A stretch of 8,539 nt of DNA from Rhodanobacteraceae bacterium (GTDB lineage Bacteria > Pseudomonadota > Gammaproteobacteria > Xanthomonadales > SZUA-5), in NCBI GenBank assembly GCA_003233535.1, contig QIMA01000075.1, forward strand, positions 1 to 8,539. The letters are read 5' to 3'. Positions 1 through 6,841 of this stretch are shown piece after piece. The notes below the pieces were generated by a model, which saw only the letters and a list, made by a program, of their open reading frames with translations, was not told the DNA's origin and made no database searches. A program made the position numbers and the translations under genes. The number at the start of each line of letters is the position of its first letter. Positions within the stretch are counted from its first letter, which is position 1.

Positions 1-1822
1 GAACTGGCAAAGCATGATCGACAAGGCGCTCGCCAAGGACCCGCGCGAACGATTTGCCAATGACGAAGAGTGGTGTGTTGCGCTGCGCAAGACTATGGAC
101 GCCAAAGCGGTCGGCGATACTCAACCGCTAAAGGTAGTCAGTAGCGATGCGCCTGCCGAGCCGGCCAGCGAAGAACGCGGGATCGTGCGCCCGCCTGCGG
201 TCACTCAGCTCGTTGCCGCAATGGGTGAGCGGCTGAATAGGGCGCGGGTCAGCAACGCTACGCTGATGCTGCGTTGGGCGGTGCCGCTGTTGGGACTGCT
301 GGCGATTATTGGTCTCGGCTATGGCGCTTACAGCCAATGGGCCGGCTCAGAGGAGCCGTCAGAGCCGCTTGCCAGCTCAGCCGACCCGCTACGGCCGAAG
401 CGGTTGGTTGACCCGCCAGTAAGGCCGACGCCGGGCGACGGTCAAGTCGGTAAGCAGGACGGTAGTGCGGGAGTGGGTCAGACCATTGACTACTCCGAGC
501 TGAGTGAAGAGCAATGGGCGGAAGGCACGGTCGATCCAAATGAACCGCAGGGACCGCCAGCACCCGAGGCAATCTTGGCTGGTTGGTTAGGCGCCGGCGA
601 AACGGCCATTCGAGAGACTCGGTTGACTAGCCCGCCGGGCAGCTCAGCGGTCGACTTTTTCGATTGGGTGCGCGAGTTGGAGCCCGCCAATGAGCGCGCA
701 GTAGGCGGCTTCGAGTCGGTCATAACCAGCTATTTGGCGCTCGCTGCAGACGCGCATGGCGAAGACGATTATGAAACGACCCGATTGATGCTGGACCGGG
801 CGAGAGCGGTTGCCGATCGCCATCCCGAGCGCGAAGTGCAGCTGCAGCGAATCAGCGAGTTGCCCGATGGCTGGCTGGCAGACTTGTTCAGCCAAGCCGA
901 GCGTGCTCTGGCAGCGTGGAACCCGGAGGGTGCCGCAAGCGTTCTCGCCGAAGCGGCACAAATTGTCCCCGATGACCCGCGGATTGCGAATCTCCTTGCA
1001 CAGGTACGCGCCTTGCTGCAGCCAGGATTCCGATTCGTCGACGCCCTGAGCTCGGGCGGAAGCGGGCCGCAGATGATTGTCGTGGGCGGCGGTAGTGTGC
1101 GACTCAGCGGTGCTGACGGGGGCAAGTCTGCAAGCATTGCCAGACCCTTCGCGGTGGGGGTTTACGAGGTGACTTTGGGCCAATTCAAGCGCTATGTGGA
1201 AGAAACTGGCCAAGATCCAGGCGGCAGCTGCCGCACGAAGGAATCCACCGGATTGTTCGGCGCTGTCAAAGGCAGCCGCAACTGGCGCAAAACTGACTTC
1301 AGTCAGACTGATCAAGAGCCAGTCGTTTGCGTGAATTTCGATAGCGCTCAAAACTACGTGCGCTGGTTGAATCGCGAAACCGGTCACGCATACCGATTGC
1401 TCAGTGAGGCCGAATGGCAAAGCCTAGCGGCGAAAGTGGCTGGCGGCGATCCATGCAGCGAAGCTAACGTTGCTGACAAAACGGCAGGCGGTCGGCGCAG
1501 CTATTCGTGCAGCGACGGCCACGCCAATACCGCGCCTGTGGGCAGCTTTGTGGCTTTGCCCAGCGGCCCGTATGATATCGACGGGAATGTGCGTGAGTGG
1601 GTAGAGGATTGCGCCAACGACAGTCACGCGGGCCATGCCGGTAACCAAGCTGCCCGACTGACCGGTGATTGTTCGGAGCGATTGGCGATGGGTCGCGCCT
1701 GGCACAGTGACAAGCAAGAATCTGGAGTCATTCAGCGCAAGGCGTTCGAGACTTCAGTGCTGAGCAATACAATAGGGATTCGGGTGGCGATGACGCTGCC
1801 TGACAGCCCTCCTGGACAATGA
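1..1822 (+). CDS. Ser/Thr protein kinase with periplasmic formylglycine-generating-enzyme-like domain (5' end missing)
   Basis: The reading frame is open from base 2, so the gene starts upstream and only the kinase tail is present. Residues here are numbered from the in-frame Met at base 14, which is not the true start. The first residues (KALAKDPRERF) match the end of the C-lobe of Hanks-type kinases. A linker follows, then one membrane segment at about 89-108 (WAVPLLGLLAIIGLGYGAY). Next come a Pro/acid-rich stretch to about 185, a helical, possibly TPR-like region at 185-336, and a SUMF1/FGE-sulfatase-type domain at about 350-595. FGE hallmarks are ARPFAVGVYEVTLGQF, RLLSEAEWQ and GPYDIDGNVREWVEDC. 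The final motif region (MGRAW...NTIGIRVA) has no cysteine pair, so formylglycine-generating activity is unlikely and a binding role is more likely. Six cysteines in this domain (406, 439, 481, 499, 533, 553) fit a disulfide-bonded periplasmic module. A signalling operon with the FHA gene downstream is inferred. Confidence 0.9.
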   Translation, partial: NWQSMIDKALAKDPRERFANDEEWCVALRKTMDAKAVGDTQPLKVVSSDAPAEPASEERGIVRPPAVTQLVAAMGERLNRARVSNATLMLRWAVPLLGLLAIIGLGYGAYSQWAGSEEPSEPLASSADPLRPKRLVDPPVRPTPGDGQVGKQDGSAGVGQTIDYSELSEEQWAEGTVDPNEPQGPPAPEAILAGWLGAGETAIRETRLTSPPGSSAVDFFDWVRELEPANERAVGGFESVITSYLALAADAHGEDDYETTRLMLDRARAVADRHPEREVQLQRISELPDGWLADLFSQAERALAAWNPEGAASVLAEAAQIVPDDPRIANLLAQVRALLQPGFRFVDALSSGGSGPQMIVVGGGSVRLSGADGGKSASIARPFAVGVYEVTLGQFKRYVEETGQDPGGSCRTKESTGLFGAVKGSRNWRKTDFSQTDQEPVVCVNFDSAQNYVRWLNRETGHAYRLLSEAEWQSLAAKVAGGDPCSEANVADKTAGGRRSYSCSDGHANTAPVGSFVALPSGPYDIDGNVREWVEDCANDSHAGHAGNQAARLTGDCSERLAMGRAWHSDKQESGVIQRKAFETSVLSNTIGIRVAMTLPDSPPGQ

Positions 1823-1826
1823 TTTC

Positions 1827-1830
1827 GGAG
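1827..1830 (+). promoter_or_regulatory. Ribosome binding site of the FHA gene
   Basis: GGAG lies 7 nt before the ATG at 1838 and within the 15-nt gap after the kinase stop codon. It supports this start and independent initiation on a shared transcript. Confidence 0.7.
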
Positions 1831-1837
1831 CGCCTAC

Positions 1838-2638
1838 ATGAAGCTACTTTTCCCCAACGGTGAACATGCGCCGGTTGAGCTCGATCCGGGTCCGGCCATG
1901 TTGGGCAGCGGCAATGATTGCCAGGTTGTCATTCTGGCACCGGGTATCGCACTCCACCACTGCAAGCTGCAGGTCAGGCAGTACACCGCAACGCTGACGA
2001 TTTGCAATCCCGAGAACCAGGTAACCGTCAATGGCAAAGCGGTTGAGAACAACGTCGAGATCAAACCCGGAGAGCTGGTCACGTTCGCCGAAGTGCGTTG
2101 TCGCATCGTAGCAGTGGAAAAAGGACAGTCGCCGGTACCGCAGCGGGACGTTAGCGCTGACGATGACGGCGCGACCAAGGTGCGTATGGCGATGCCGAAG
2201 TTTGTCTTGCGCGGCGTCTCTGGCGATACCTTCGGGCGGGTCTTTCCGATAGGGCAAATGACCGTTGCTGGACGCCAAGGCGAATGTGATATTCATATCC
2301 CCAGCGAGGGGATTTCGCGCCGTCATGCCGAGCTTCGACTTACCGCAGACGGTATCATGGTCGAGGATTTGGGCTCGGCCAATGGGACCTACATCAATGA
2401 TCGGCGGATTACCCGCGGGATGCTTAAACCGGGTGATGAGTTGCGCTTTGACACCGTTCGTTTTCTGTTGATTGCGCCTAGCCAAGAGCGTAGCCAAGCG
2501 GCCGCCCCTGCGGCATCCAGTACTCCGCAGGCCGCATCGAGTGCGAAAGGGCCGAATAAGGTTCTGCTGTGGGGAATGGTCGGATTAGCGCTTGCTGCGG
2601 TGGTTCTAGTCGGTCTGAAATTCGCCGGGGTTTTCTAG
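1838..2638 (+). CDS. Membrane-anchored protein with two FHA domains
   Basis: FHA domains bind phosphothreonine peptides and commonly serve as partners or substrates of Ser/Thr kinases. The 266-residue product has a divergent FHA-like domain at about 1-92 (LGSGNDCQV, then HH at 40-41 and VNGKAV at 64-69). A canonical FHA domain follows at about 122-213. It carries the usual phosphopeptide-binding residues: GR at 145-146, SRRH at 160-163 and GSANGTYIN at 179-187. An Ala/Ser/Pro-rich linker leads to a C-terminal membrane helix at about 242-263, so the FHA domains probably face the cytoplasm as in a tail-anchored protein. The first domain lacks the full GR...SxxH...NG set and may not bind phosphopeptide. 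The acidic linker DDDGATK (108-114) has a threonine that could be a kinase target, which is inference. The gene lies 15 nt after the kinase gene on the same strand. The pairing resembles kinase/FHA modules of type VI secretion loci, but nothing else of such a locus is seen here. Confidence 0.9.
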   Translation: MKLLFPNGEHAPVELDPGPAMLGSGNDCQVVILAPGIALHHCKLQVRQYTATLTICNPENQVTVNGKAVENNVEIKPGELVTFAEVRCRIVAVEKGQSPVPQRDVSADDDGATKVRMAMPKFVLRGVSGDTFGRVFPIGQMTVAGRQGECDIHIPSEGISRRHAELRLTADGIMVEDLGSANGTYINDRRITRGMLKPGDELRFDTVRFLLIAPSQERSQAAAPAASSTPQAASSAKGPNKVLLWGMVGLALAAVVLVGLKFAGVF

Positions 2639-2646
2639 CCCCCCTG

Positions 2647-2671
2647 CCAGCGCGTCCCGCCAGACGCGTGG
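2647..2671. terminator. Hairpin between convergent genes, possible bidirectional terminator
   Basis: Arms CGCGTC (2651-2656) and GACGCG (2663-2668) enclose a 6-nt loop. CCA (2647-2649) and TGG (2669-2671) extend the stem across a single bulged G. It fills most of the 40-nt gap between the FHA gene and nadC, which converge. Neither side has a clear T tract directly after the stem, so the terminator role rests on position and stem strength. Confidence 0.4.
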
Positions 2672-2678
2672 AATACGC

Positions 2679-3518
2679 TCAGCCTTCGATCGCGCGGAGA
2701 GATAAGTCCACTGCGCGCAGATGCTTGGTAAGCGCGCCAATCGAGATATAGTCGACGCCGTACTCAAGCAAGGCACCCAGGCGCTGTTCGTCGACGCTGC
2801 CAGAGATCTCTAATTCCACCTCTCGGCGCAAGCTGACGGCGGTGCGTAAATCTGCCTCGCTGAATTCGTCCAACATTACCCGGTCAGCACCGGCATCGCA
2901 GGCTTGGCCAAACTCTTCCAGCGATTCCACTTCGACTTCGATCAAGTAGTCGCCGGATTTCCGCGCGGCGGTGACTGCTGCGGCGATCGACCCGGCCGCC
3001 GCAATATGATTTTCCTTGATCAGGACCGCGTCATATAGCCCCATACGGTGGTTATGACAGCCGCCTACCCGGACCGCGTATTTCTGCGCTTGGCGCAGGC
3101 CCGGCAGAGTTTTGCGGGTGTCGAGTATTCGTGTACGGCTTCCTTCAGCCAGCTTGGCATAGCTGGCCGAGACCGTCGCCGTTCCCGATAAGGTTTGCAG
3201 GAAGTTCAGCGCGCAGCGCTCAGCGCTCAAGATTGCCCTGGCCGAACCCTGCAGGCGCAGCAGTGTCTGCTCGGCTTTGGCGCGGTCGCCGTCTTTGAGT
3301 TGCCAGTCCAGCTCGATCTCTGCATCTAGAGCGCGAAAACAGGCATTAGCCCAGGCGGTTCCGCATAAGATGCAGTCTTCGCGGGCGATGATGATCGCTT
3401 GGAGTCGCTGGTCTGCAGGCACCAGCGCCGCACTCACGTCGCCGTCGCCCAGGTCTTCGGCAAGCGCACGAGCAACGTCATAGGCGACGACTGAGGGGTC
3501 TATTTCTAGTATGGGCAT
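2679..3518 (-). CDS. nadC: Nicotinate-nucleotide pyrophosphorylase (carboxylating), quinolinate phosphoribosyltransferase
   Basis: NadC (EC 2.4.2.19) converts quinolinate and PRPP to nicotinate mononucleotide, CO2 and pyrophosphate in de novo NAD synthesis, in the cytoplasm. The 279-residue product has the usual full length. Visible family motifs are AERCALNFLQTLSGTAT (99-115), RILDTRKTLPGLR (130-142), KYAVRVGGCHNHR (146-158), LIKENHI (166-172), EVEVES (194-199), LDEF (216-219), EISGS (237-241) and DYISIGALTK (256-265). The basic and acidic residues known to contact quinolinate and PRPP in this family appear present. The ATG at 3518 has only a weak upstream GGA, and no better in-frame start is seen, so translation may depend on the upstream gene. 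The DUF1631 stop is 51 nt away on the same strand, which suggests cotranscription. No quinolinate synthase or aspartate oxidase gene is in the window. Confidence 0.97.
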   Translation of the reverse strand: MPILEIDPSVVAYDVARALAEDLGDGDVSAALVPADQRLQAIIIAREDCILCGTAWANACFRALDAEIELDWQLKDGDRAKAEQTLLRLQGSARAILSAERCALNFLQTLSGTATVSASYAKLAEGSRTRILDTRKTLPGLRQAQKYAVRVGGCHNHRMGLYDAVLIKENHIAAAGSIAAAVTAARKSGDYLIEVEVESLEEFGQACDAGADRVMLDEFSEADLRTAVSLRREVELEISGSVDEQRLGALLEYGVDYISIGALTKHLRAVDLSLRAIEG

Positions 3519-3569
3519 GGGGATCCAGCGACGGTCATAAAGATGCCGAGTCTAGCCTGGATTTACCAC

Positions 3570-6188
3570 TCAGTTGAGCGGATCTGAGTCCGCTGATTCT
3601 GATTCGGCGCCGAGATGGATCACGACCTCAGCACCGTATTCATCGCCCGATTCATCGCTCATGTCGTCGGCTGGTGGCGCTTCTACGCTGCTGTTCTTAA
3701 GTCGTTCAACAATGGCGTCCAAAGCGCGGTCAAACAGTGGTACGTCTTCCAAGATTAGCGCGGTGCCGGCGCGCAATTCGGTGGCCAGCGCCAAAACGGT
3801 TTTGTCGGCGACTTTCAGACCCTTGCGATTAACGAACAGATACTTCGCGCTGATTGGACTGATCCAGGAAAGCTTGGCCCGCTCGACTTTCTCTTCATTG
3901 CCACGAAACTCAACCCAGGTTCCAACCTTGATCTCGCGAGCGGCGCGGTAATACTCGTCTTCCTGGTGATCATTAGTGGGTTCGTCTTCAAACTCGGCTT
4001 GCTGGGAAATCTCCTCAACAAAGCTTTCCTCGCGAGCCATAGCCGGCTGGCTCCTAGCAGCCGGTTTCTTGTCCTCAACTTCGAGGCCTGCTTCACCGCT
4101 ACTGCCGTCTAGGTCGGCATTTGCAGCAGCTTGTGCGGCCTCTGCGCCCGCTTCAGCATTATCAGGCCCTGATAAGCCCGGTTCTTCCAGCAACTCCTCT
4201 GCATTGGCGCCTGGATCGAGTTGGACGTCGTAGAAGCTGCGCAAATCACCAAGCAGCAGGTCGATGTCGTTATCGTGATACGCAACCATGCCCAAGCCCT
4301 GGCGCAGCGCTTTTTCCAATTCCGGAATCAGCGCGCGCAAGCGCGTACGCTCGCCTTCGCTGGATTTGGGTTCCGCACTCCAGACCAGTTCATCAGCGAT
4401 ACGTAGCGATGTGCGCCACTGATGAGACTGTTCGCCTTGGCGCAGGATGGTTAGCACGATCACATTGGCCCAAGGCCGCGTGAGCAGGTTGCGAATAACC
4501 CCTGGAAGACGCTGGTCTTCGATCCGCTTGAGTATTTCTTTGGCAGCTGTTTTCCGGGCCGCGGCCAGCTTTTCCTTGCCCTTAGTGGTCTCAGCAGTGC
4601 GCTGCTCGGCAACCTCGGCGCGCTTTTGTTGGCCGTTGATGAACGTATTTAAATCTTCTAGCAGGTGTTCGAACAGGTCGACATCGTCATCAAAGTCACT
4701 GAGCAAGCGTTCGACGATGTCTTTGATCTTGGCGAAGATGCGGCCGTCACGATCGCTCTCCTCGCTCCAGCCCAGCCCGACTTTTGCTAGTTCGTCTAGC
4801 AGGACGCGAGCGGCGTGATCTTTGTGCGCGAACATCTCACGGTCGAGGATGGCCGCCTTCAGGTATGGAATCTGCAGTCGCGCCAGCAGTGCCTGCACCT
4901 GCACCGGCAGATTACGGTCCTGCAAAATGAACTCGAAGAGCATGCCGATCAGATCAATGGTGTCTTCATCGGCCGAGGCCATGCTGTGTTTGTCGTCGCC
5001 AGAGCCCATGTTGCTGAGCTGATCCTTAAGCTCCTGCTTGAGCTCGGGTAACGGCATGGCGGTGGACTGATCCGCGAACCCGCCATAGCTGCCTGCCGGT
5101 GGCATACGACTAACGGTCTGGGTTTGCAGGATCGATAGCGCGTTAAGCACGTCGTTGGTCGCGAATGCGGGGCCCTGCACGACTGGTTGGCCACTGGCCA
5201 AGTAGTGCTCCTGGCGTCGGTCGGCCAGCAGTCCGCGCAGCGTATTGAGAATCTCAACCTGCAGATTGGCATCGCCGCCGTAGCCAGGTACCGCAGGATA
5301 ATTCGCTGGCGCGCCGTAGCCGGCACCGGTCGGTTGTAGCGGGGGTTGCGAATATGCCTGAGTCTGCTCATTAGCCGCGCTCTTTGCGGCCTCGTTGTCG
5401 ATTGCGCCCTCGCTGTAGCCAGCGGGCATCGGCGAGCCCCCGGGCAGCCTGCCAGGAACAGAGATCTGGTGCTTGAGTTGCGGCAGCACGCCGGCCTCGA
5501 TCAGCTTGAGACTGACTTCGTCATAAAGCGGGTCCAGGGTGCTGCTGACGTATTTGTCAAACAGCTTCAAGATCAGCAGTTTTACTTGTATCGGCGCGTC
5601 TAATTCGGCCAACGTGACCTGAAAGCATTCGCAAATCGCTCGCGGCGACAGCGGATTGGAATTGGATTCAATCTTGCTGCCGCCAACCAGTACCGACAGA
5701 CGTTGCTCCAGCGCATACAGCGAACGCGCAAAGCGATTGTCCGCTTTGCCCACCATCGCCGATACAGCTAGACCTTCTTCTAGCGCTTCGTCTTCAACCA
5801 GCGACAAGCCATCCAAGCTGGATTCCTCAGCCTTGTCGTCGCTAACAGTGACCGTTTTGCCCTGGCTAAACTGGTTGAAGCGCCCGGTGACCCCTTCTTG
5901 AAACAAACGCTCCATCAAAGGGCGTTTGCGGCGCACCTCACGCATGCCGTCAAACAAATTGGTCTGCGCGGTCGTGCTCTCGGCCTTCTCGGCCATATCG
6001 AACAGCGCGTCATCGACTTTGTCAAAGAGTGTAGAAACAGCTTCGCCAAGGGCCTTTTGCGCGAGCTTGCGGCAATGTCTAATCAGCTCGCCGCCGCGCT
6101 CCGCGGCCGGCACGCCAGCCGTTGAACCCTGCTGCCGGGCATGCAGGTCAACGACCTTGTTGGGCGGGTCATTGGTCAGGTGACTCAT
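3570..6188 (-). CDS. DUF1631 family protein
   Basis: This is a large protein of unknown function resembling the DUF1631 family; some database members carry a misleading 'thymidine phosphorylase' name. I chose the ATG at 6188 (872 residues) because AGGGG lies 5 nt upstream. The in-frame ATG at 6236 would add 16 residues but has no recognisable ribosome site. Numbered from 6188, a helical N-terminal part (about 30-250) leads to a Pro/Gly/Gln-rich, probably flexible linker (about 250-310). A second helical region follows (about 410-660), including a charged, likely coiled-coil stretch near 515-560. An acidic Ala/Glu-rich linker spans about 660-745. A conserved C-terminal block at about 750-835 has GTWVEF, AKLSWISPISAKYLFVNRKG and LKVAD, and looks like a small beta-rich, possibly PilZ-like domain (inference). 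The tail is acidic. No signal peptide or membrane helix is seen, so it is probably cytoplasmic. It is upstream of nadC in a likely shared transcript, with no evident functional link. Confidence 0.88.
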   Translation of the reverse strand: MSHLTNDPPNKVVDLHARQQGSTAGVPAAERGGELIRHCRKLAQKALGEAVSTLFDKVDDALFDMAEKAESTTAQTNLFDGMREVRRKRPLMERLFQEGVTGRFNQFSQGKTVTVSDDKAEESSLDGLSLVEDEALEEGLAVSAMVGKADNRFARSLYALEQRLSVLVGGSKIESNSNPLSPRAICECFQVTLAELDAPIQVKLLILKLFDKYVSSTLDPLYDEVSLKLIEAGVLPQLKHQISVPGRLPGGSPMPAGYSEGAIDNEAAKSAANEQTQAYSQPPLQPTGAGYGAPANYPAVPGYGGDANLQVEILNTLRGLLADRRQEHYLASGQPVVQGPAFATNDVLNALSILQTQTVSRMPPAGSYGGFADQSTAMPLPELKQELKDQLSNMGSGDDKHSMASADEDTIDLIGMLFEFILQDRNLPVQVQALLARLQIPYLKAAILDREMFAHKDHAARVLLDELAKVGLGWSEESDRDGRIFAKIKDIVERLLSDFDDDVDLFEHLLEDLNTFINGQQKRAEVAEQRTAETTKGKEKLAAARKTAAKEILKRIEDQRLPGVIRNLLTRPWANVIVLTILRQGEQSHQWRTSLRIADELVWSAEPKSSEGERTRLRALIPELEKALRQGLGMVAYHDNDIDLLLGDLRSFYDVQLDPGANAEELLEEPGLSGPDNAEAGAEAAQAAANADLDGSSGEAGLEVEDKKPAARSQPAMAREESFVEEISQQAEFEDEPTNDHQEDEYYRAAREIKVGTWVEFRGNEEKVERAKLSWISPISAKYLFVNRKGLKVADKTVLALATELRAGTALILEDVPLFDRALDAIVERLKNSSVEAPPADDMSDESGDEYGAEVVIHLGAESESADSDPLN

Positions 6189-6193
6189 CTCAA

Positions 6194-6198
6194 CCCCT
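6194..6198 (-). promoter_or_regulatory. Ribosome binding site that decides the DUF1631 start
   Basis: On the minus strand this reads AGGGG, 5 nt before the ATG at 6188. The alternative ATG at 6236 is preceded by a C/T-rich stretch with no purine-rich site, so the shorter product is favoured. Confidence 0.55.
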
Positions 6199-6204
6199 GT
6201 GACA

Positions 6205-6232
6205 TCAGAAGTGCGGACGTACTTACTTCTAA
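6205..6232. other. Inverted repeat in the leader of the DUF1631 gene
   Basis: TCAGAAGT (6205-6212) and ACTTCTAA (6225-6232) form 8-nt arms, with one G-T pairing if folded as RNA, around a 12-nt spacer. It sits just upstream of the chosen ribosome site. It could be an operator or an mRNA hairpin, or chance. Confidence 0.3.
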
Positions 6233-6281
6233 GCATATCCCAGGAAGGGGGGCCAAAAAGGGGTCGACGGTCACGTTTTAC

Positions 6282-6296
6282 AATCGCCCTGCGATT
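6282..6296. other. Small perfect hairpin between the DUF1631 leader and the repeat element
   Basis: AATCGC and GCGATT are perfect 6-nt arms separated by CCT. On the minus strand it lies downstream of the Trm112 gene and could once have ended that transcript, but no T tract follows. Its role is unknown. Confidence 0.3.
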
Positions 6297-6309
6297 TCGA
6301 AGACAGGCC

Positions 6310-6347
6310 TAGCCCGGAGTTTCATAAACTTCACGCGCCCTCGCTAG
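6310..6347 (+). repeat. Left terminal repeat of the element, copy 1 of the dispersed repeat
   Basis: These 38 nt run from TAGCCCGGAGTTTC through ACTTCACGCG to CCCTCGCTAG. They match 8500-8538 with one single-base gap and one substitution (CATAAAC against CATTAAC). Confidence 0.8.
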
Positions 6348-6452
6348 ACCCTTGGTCGCCCAGCGATTTTTCTCAGTCGGGTGTATGAACCACTACACCG
6401 CTCCCTTTTCTTGAAAAAACACGGTGAAAAACCACTGGCCTACCAATGTCCT

Positions 6453-6467
6453 GCGCGATCATCGCGC
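6453..6467. repeat. Perfect inverted repeat inside the element
   Basis: GCGCGAT and ATCGCGC flank a single C. It lies next to the right terminal repeat and may be part of the sub-terminal structure of the element. Confidence 0.5.
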
Positions 6468-6490
6468 GAGTTCACGAAACATCCGGGCTA
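6465..6490 (-). repeat. Right terminal inverted repeat of the element
   Basis: Read on the minus strand from 6490 it begins TAGCCCGGATGTTTC, identical over 15 nt to the start of the copy at 8500. It then diverges, with GTGAACT in place of ATTAACT. It overlaps the stop codon of the Trm112 gene. Confidence 0.75.
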
Positions 6491-6760
6491 GTGAGGGAAA
6501 TTATCGAACTGCGTAGTGCCAATAGCCTCTTCGGCCAACATGACCGGGATATCGTCCTCGATGCGATAAATCAACTTGCCATCTTGAGTGATCAGCGCCG
6601 CGGCAATCGCATCGCTCACGCTCTTGCCATCAACGTTCAAGACTGAACCCTCGTCGATCGATTTATTCAGCGTCTTTAGCGCTGCAGCTTCAAGCATTCG
6701 AACGGGAACTCGTGTTGCAGGACAACACAGGATTTCCAGCAGGCGTGGGTCTATGCTCAT
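6488..6760 (-). CDS. Trm112/UPF0434 family protein, zinc-ligand-poor form
   Basis: The 90-residue product begins MSIDPRLLEILCCPATRVPV, matching the start of Trm112-like proteins (E. coli YcaR has LLEIIACPVCNGKL). It ends with the family's YRIEDDIPVMLAEEAI. Eukaryotic Trm112 activates several methyltransferases; the role of bacterial members is not settled. The second cysteine of the usual CPxC is a threonine here and the later cysteine is absent, so zinc binding is doubtful. The central insertion (LNKSIDEGSVLNVDGKSVSDAI) and the final TTQFDNFP resemble Xanthomonas-type members, which are also longer than YcaR. The ATG at 6760 has only a distant AAGGA. The TAG stop (6488-6490) is within the end of the repeat element. 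The gene is divergent from purE across 81 nt. Confidence 0.85.
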   Translation of the reverse strand: MSIDPRLLEILCCPATRVPVRMLEAAALKTLNKSIDEGSVLNVDGKSVSDAIAAALITQDGKLIYRIEDDIPVMLAEEAIGTTQFDNFPH

Positions 6761-6831
6761 GATCGCGACGATTTTCCTTGGGCAGATACGGCCCGAACGG
6801 GGCCTTCCGGGCTAAAGTAACGGTTTTGCGT

Positions 6832-6836
6832 GGGAG
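6832..6836 (+). promoter_or_regulatory. Ribosome binding site that decides the purE start
   Basis: GGGAG lies 5 nt before the ATG at 6842. An in-frame GTG at 6830 would overlap this site and is not preferred. Confidence 0.65.
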
Positions 6837-6841
6837 TGACC

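Larger units (their letters stand above)
6310..6490. mobile_element. MITE-like element or internally deleted IS with terminal inverted repeats
   Basis: The 181-bp stretch is bounded by near-matching inverted ends. The left end reads TAGCCCGGAGTTTC and the right end, read on the minus strand, reads TAGCCCGGATGTTTC. Similarity continues into GAACT/AAACT and CGCG motifs further in. CTAG occurs at both outer edges (6309-6312 and 6488-6491), which is either part of the repeat or a target duplication. The interior contains GGTGTA/TACACC (6380-6385 and 6394-6399), TTTTC/GAAAA (6406-6417) and GCGCGAT/ATCGCGC (6453-6467) inverted repeats and no credible coding frame. The left 38 nt recur at 8500. Absence of a transposase makes it non-autonomous. 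I cannot name the parent IS family. A REP-type palindromic repeat is an alternative reading. Confidence 0.65.

Noticed and set aside
644..1420. Long minus-strand open frame (258 codons) inside the kinase gene
   Set aside because: It is antisense to a clearly recognisable kinase/FGE-like protein and shows no family motif; it is a shadow of high-GC codon use.
1844..2497. Minus-strand open frame of 217 codons inside the FHA gene
   Set aside because: The plus strand encodes clear FHA motifs, and the antisense product has no recognisable domain.
3551..3564. CTAGCCTGGATTTA resembling the repeat end, between DUF1631 and nadC
   Set aside because: It has mismatches within the core and no similarity beyond it, so it is probably chance.
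6446..6646. Plus-strand open frame of 66 codons crossing the element's right end
   Set aside because: Most of it is antisense to the Trm112 gene, and it has no ribosome site or family motif.
6790..6804. GC-rich small hairpin (GGCCC/GGGCC) between the Trm112 gene and purE
   Set aside because: The stem is 5 bp in GC-rich DNA, with no T tract and no riboswitch-like conservation visible; it is too weak to call.
6811..6832. Possible PurR operator before purE
   Set aside because: Only the TTTGCGT half resembles the E. coli PurR box; the other half does not match, so there is no palindrome.
6830..6841. GTG at 6830 as an alternative purE start
   Set aside because: It would place the start over the GGGAG ribosome site that serves the ATG at 6842, and the product length fits the family from 6842.
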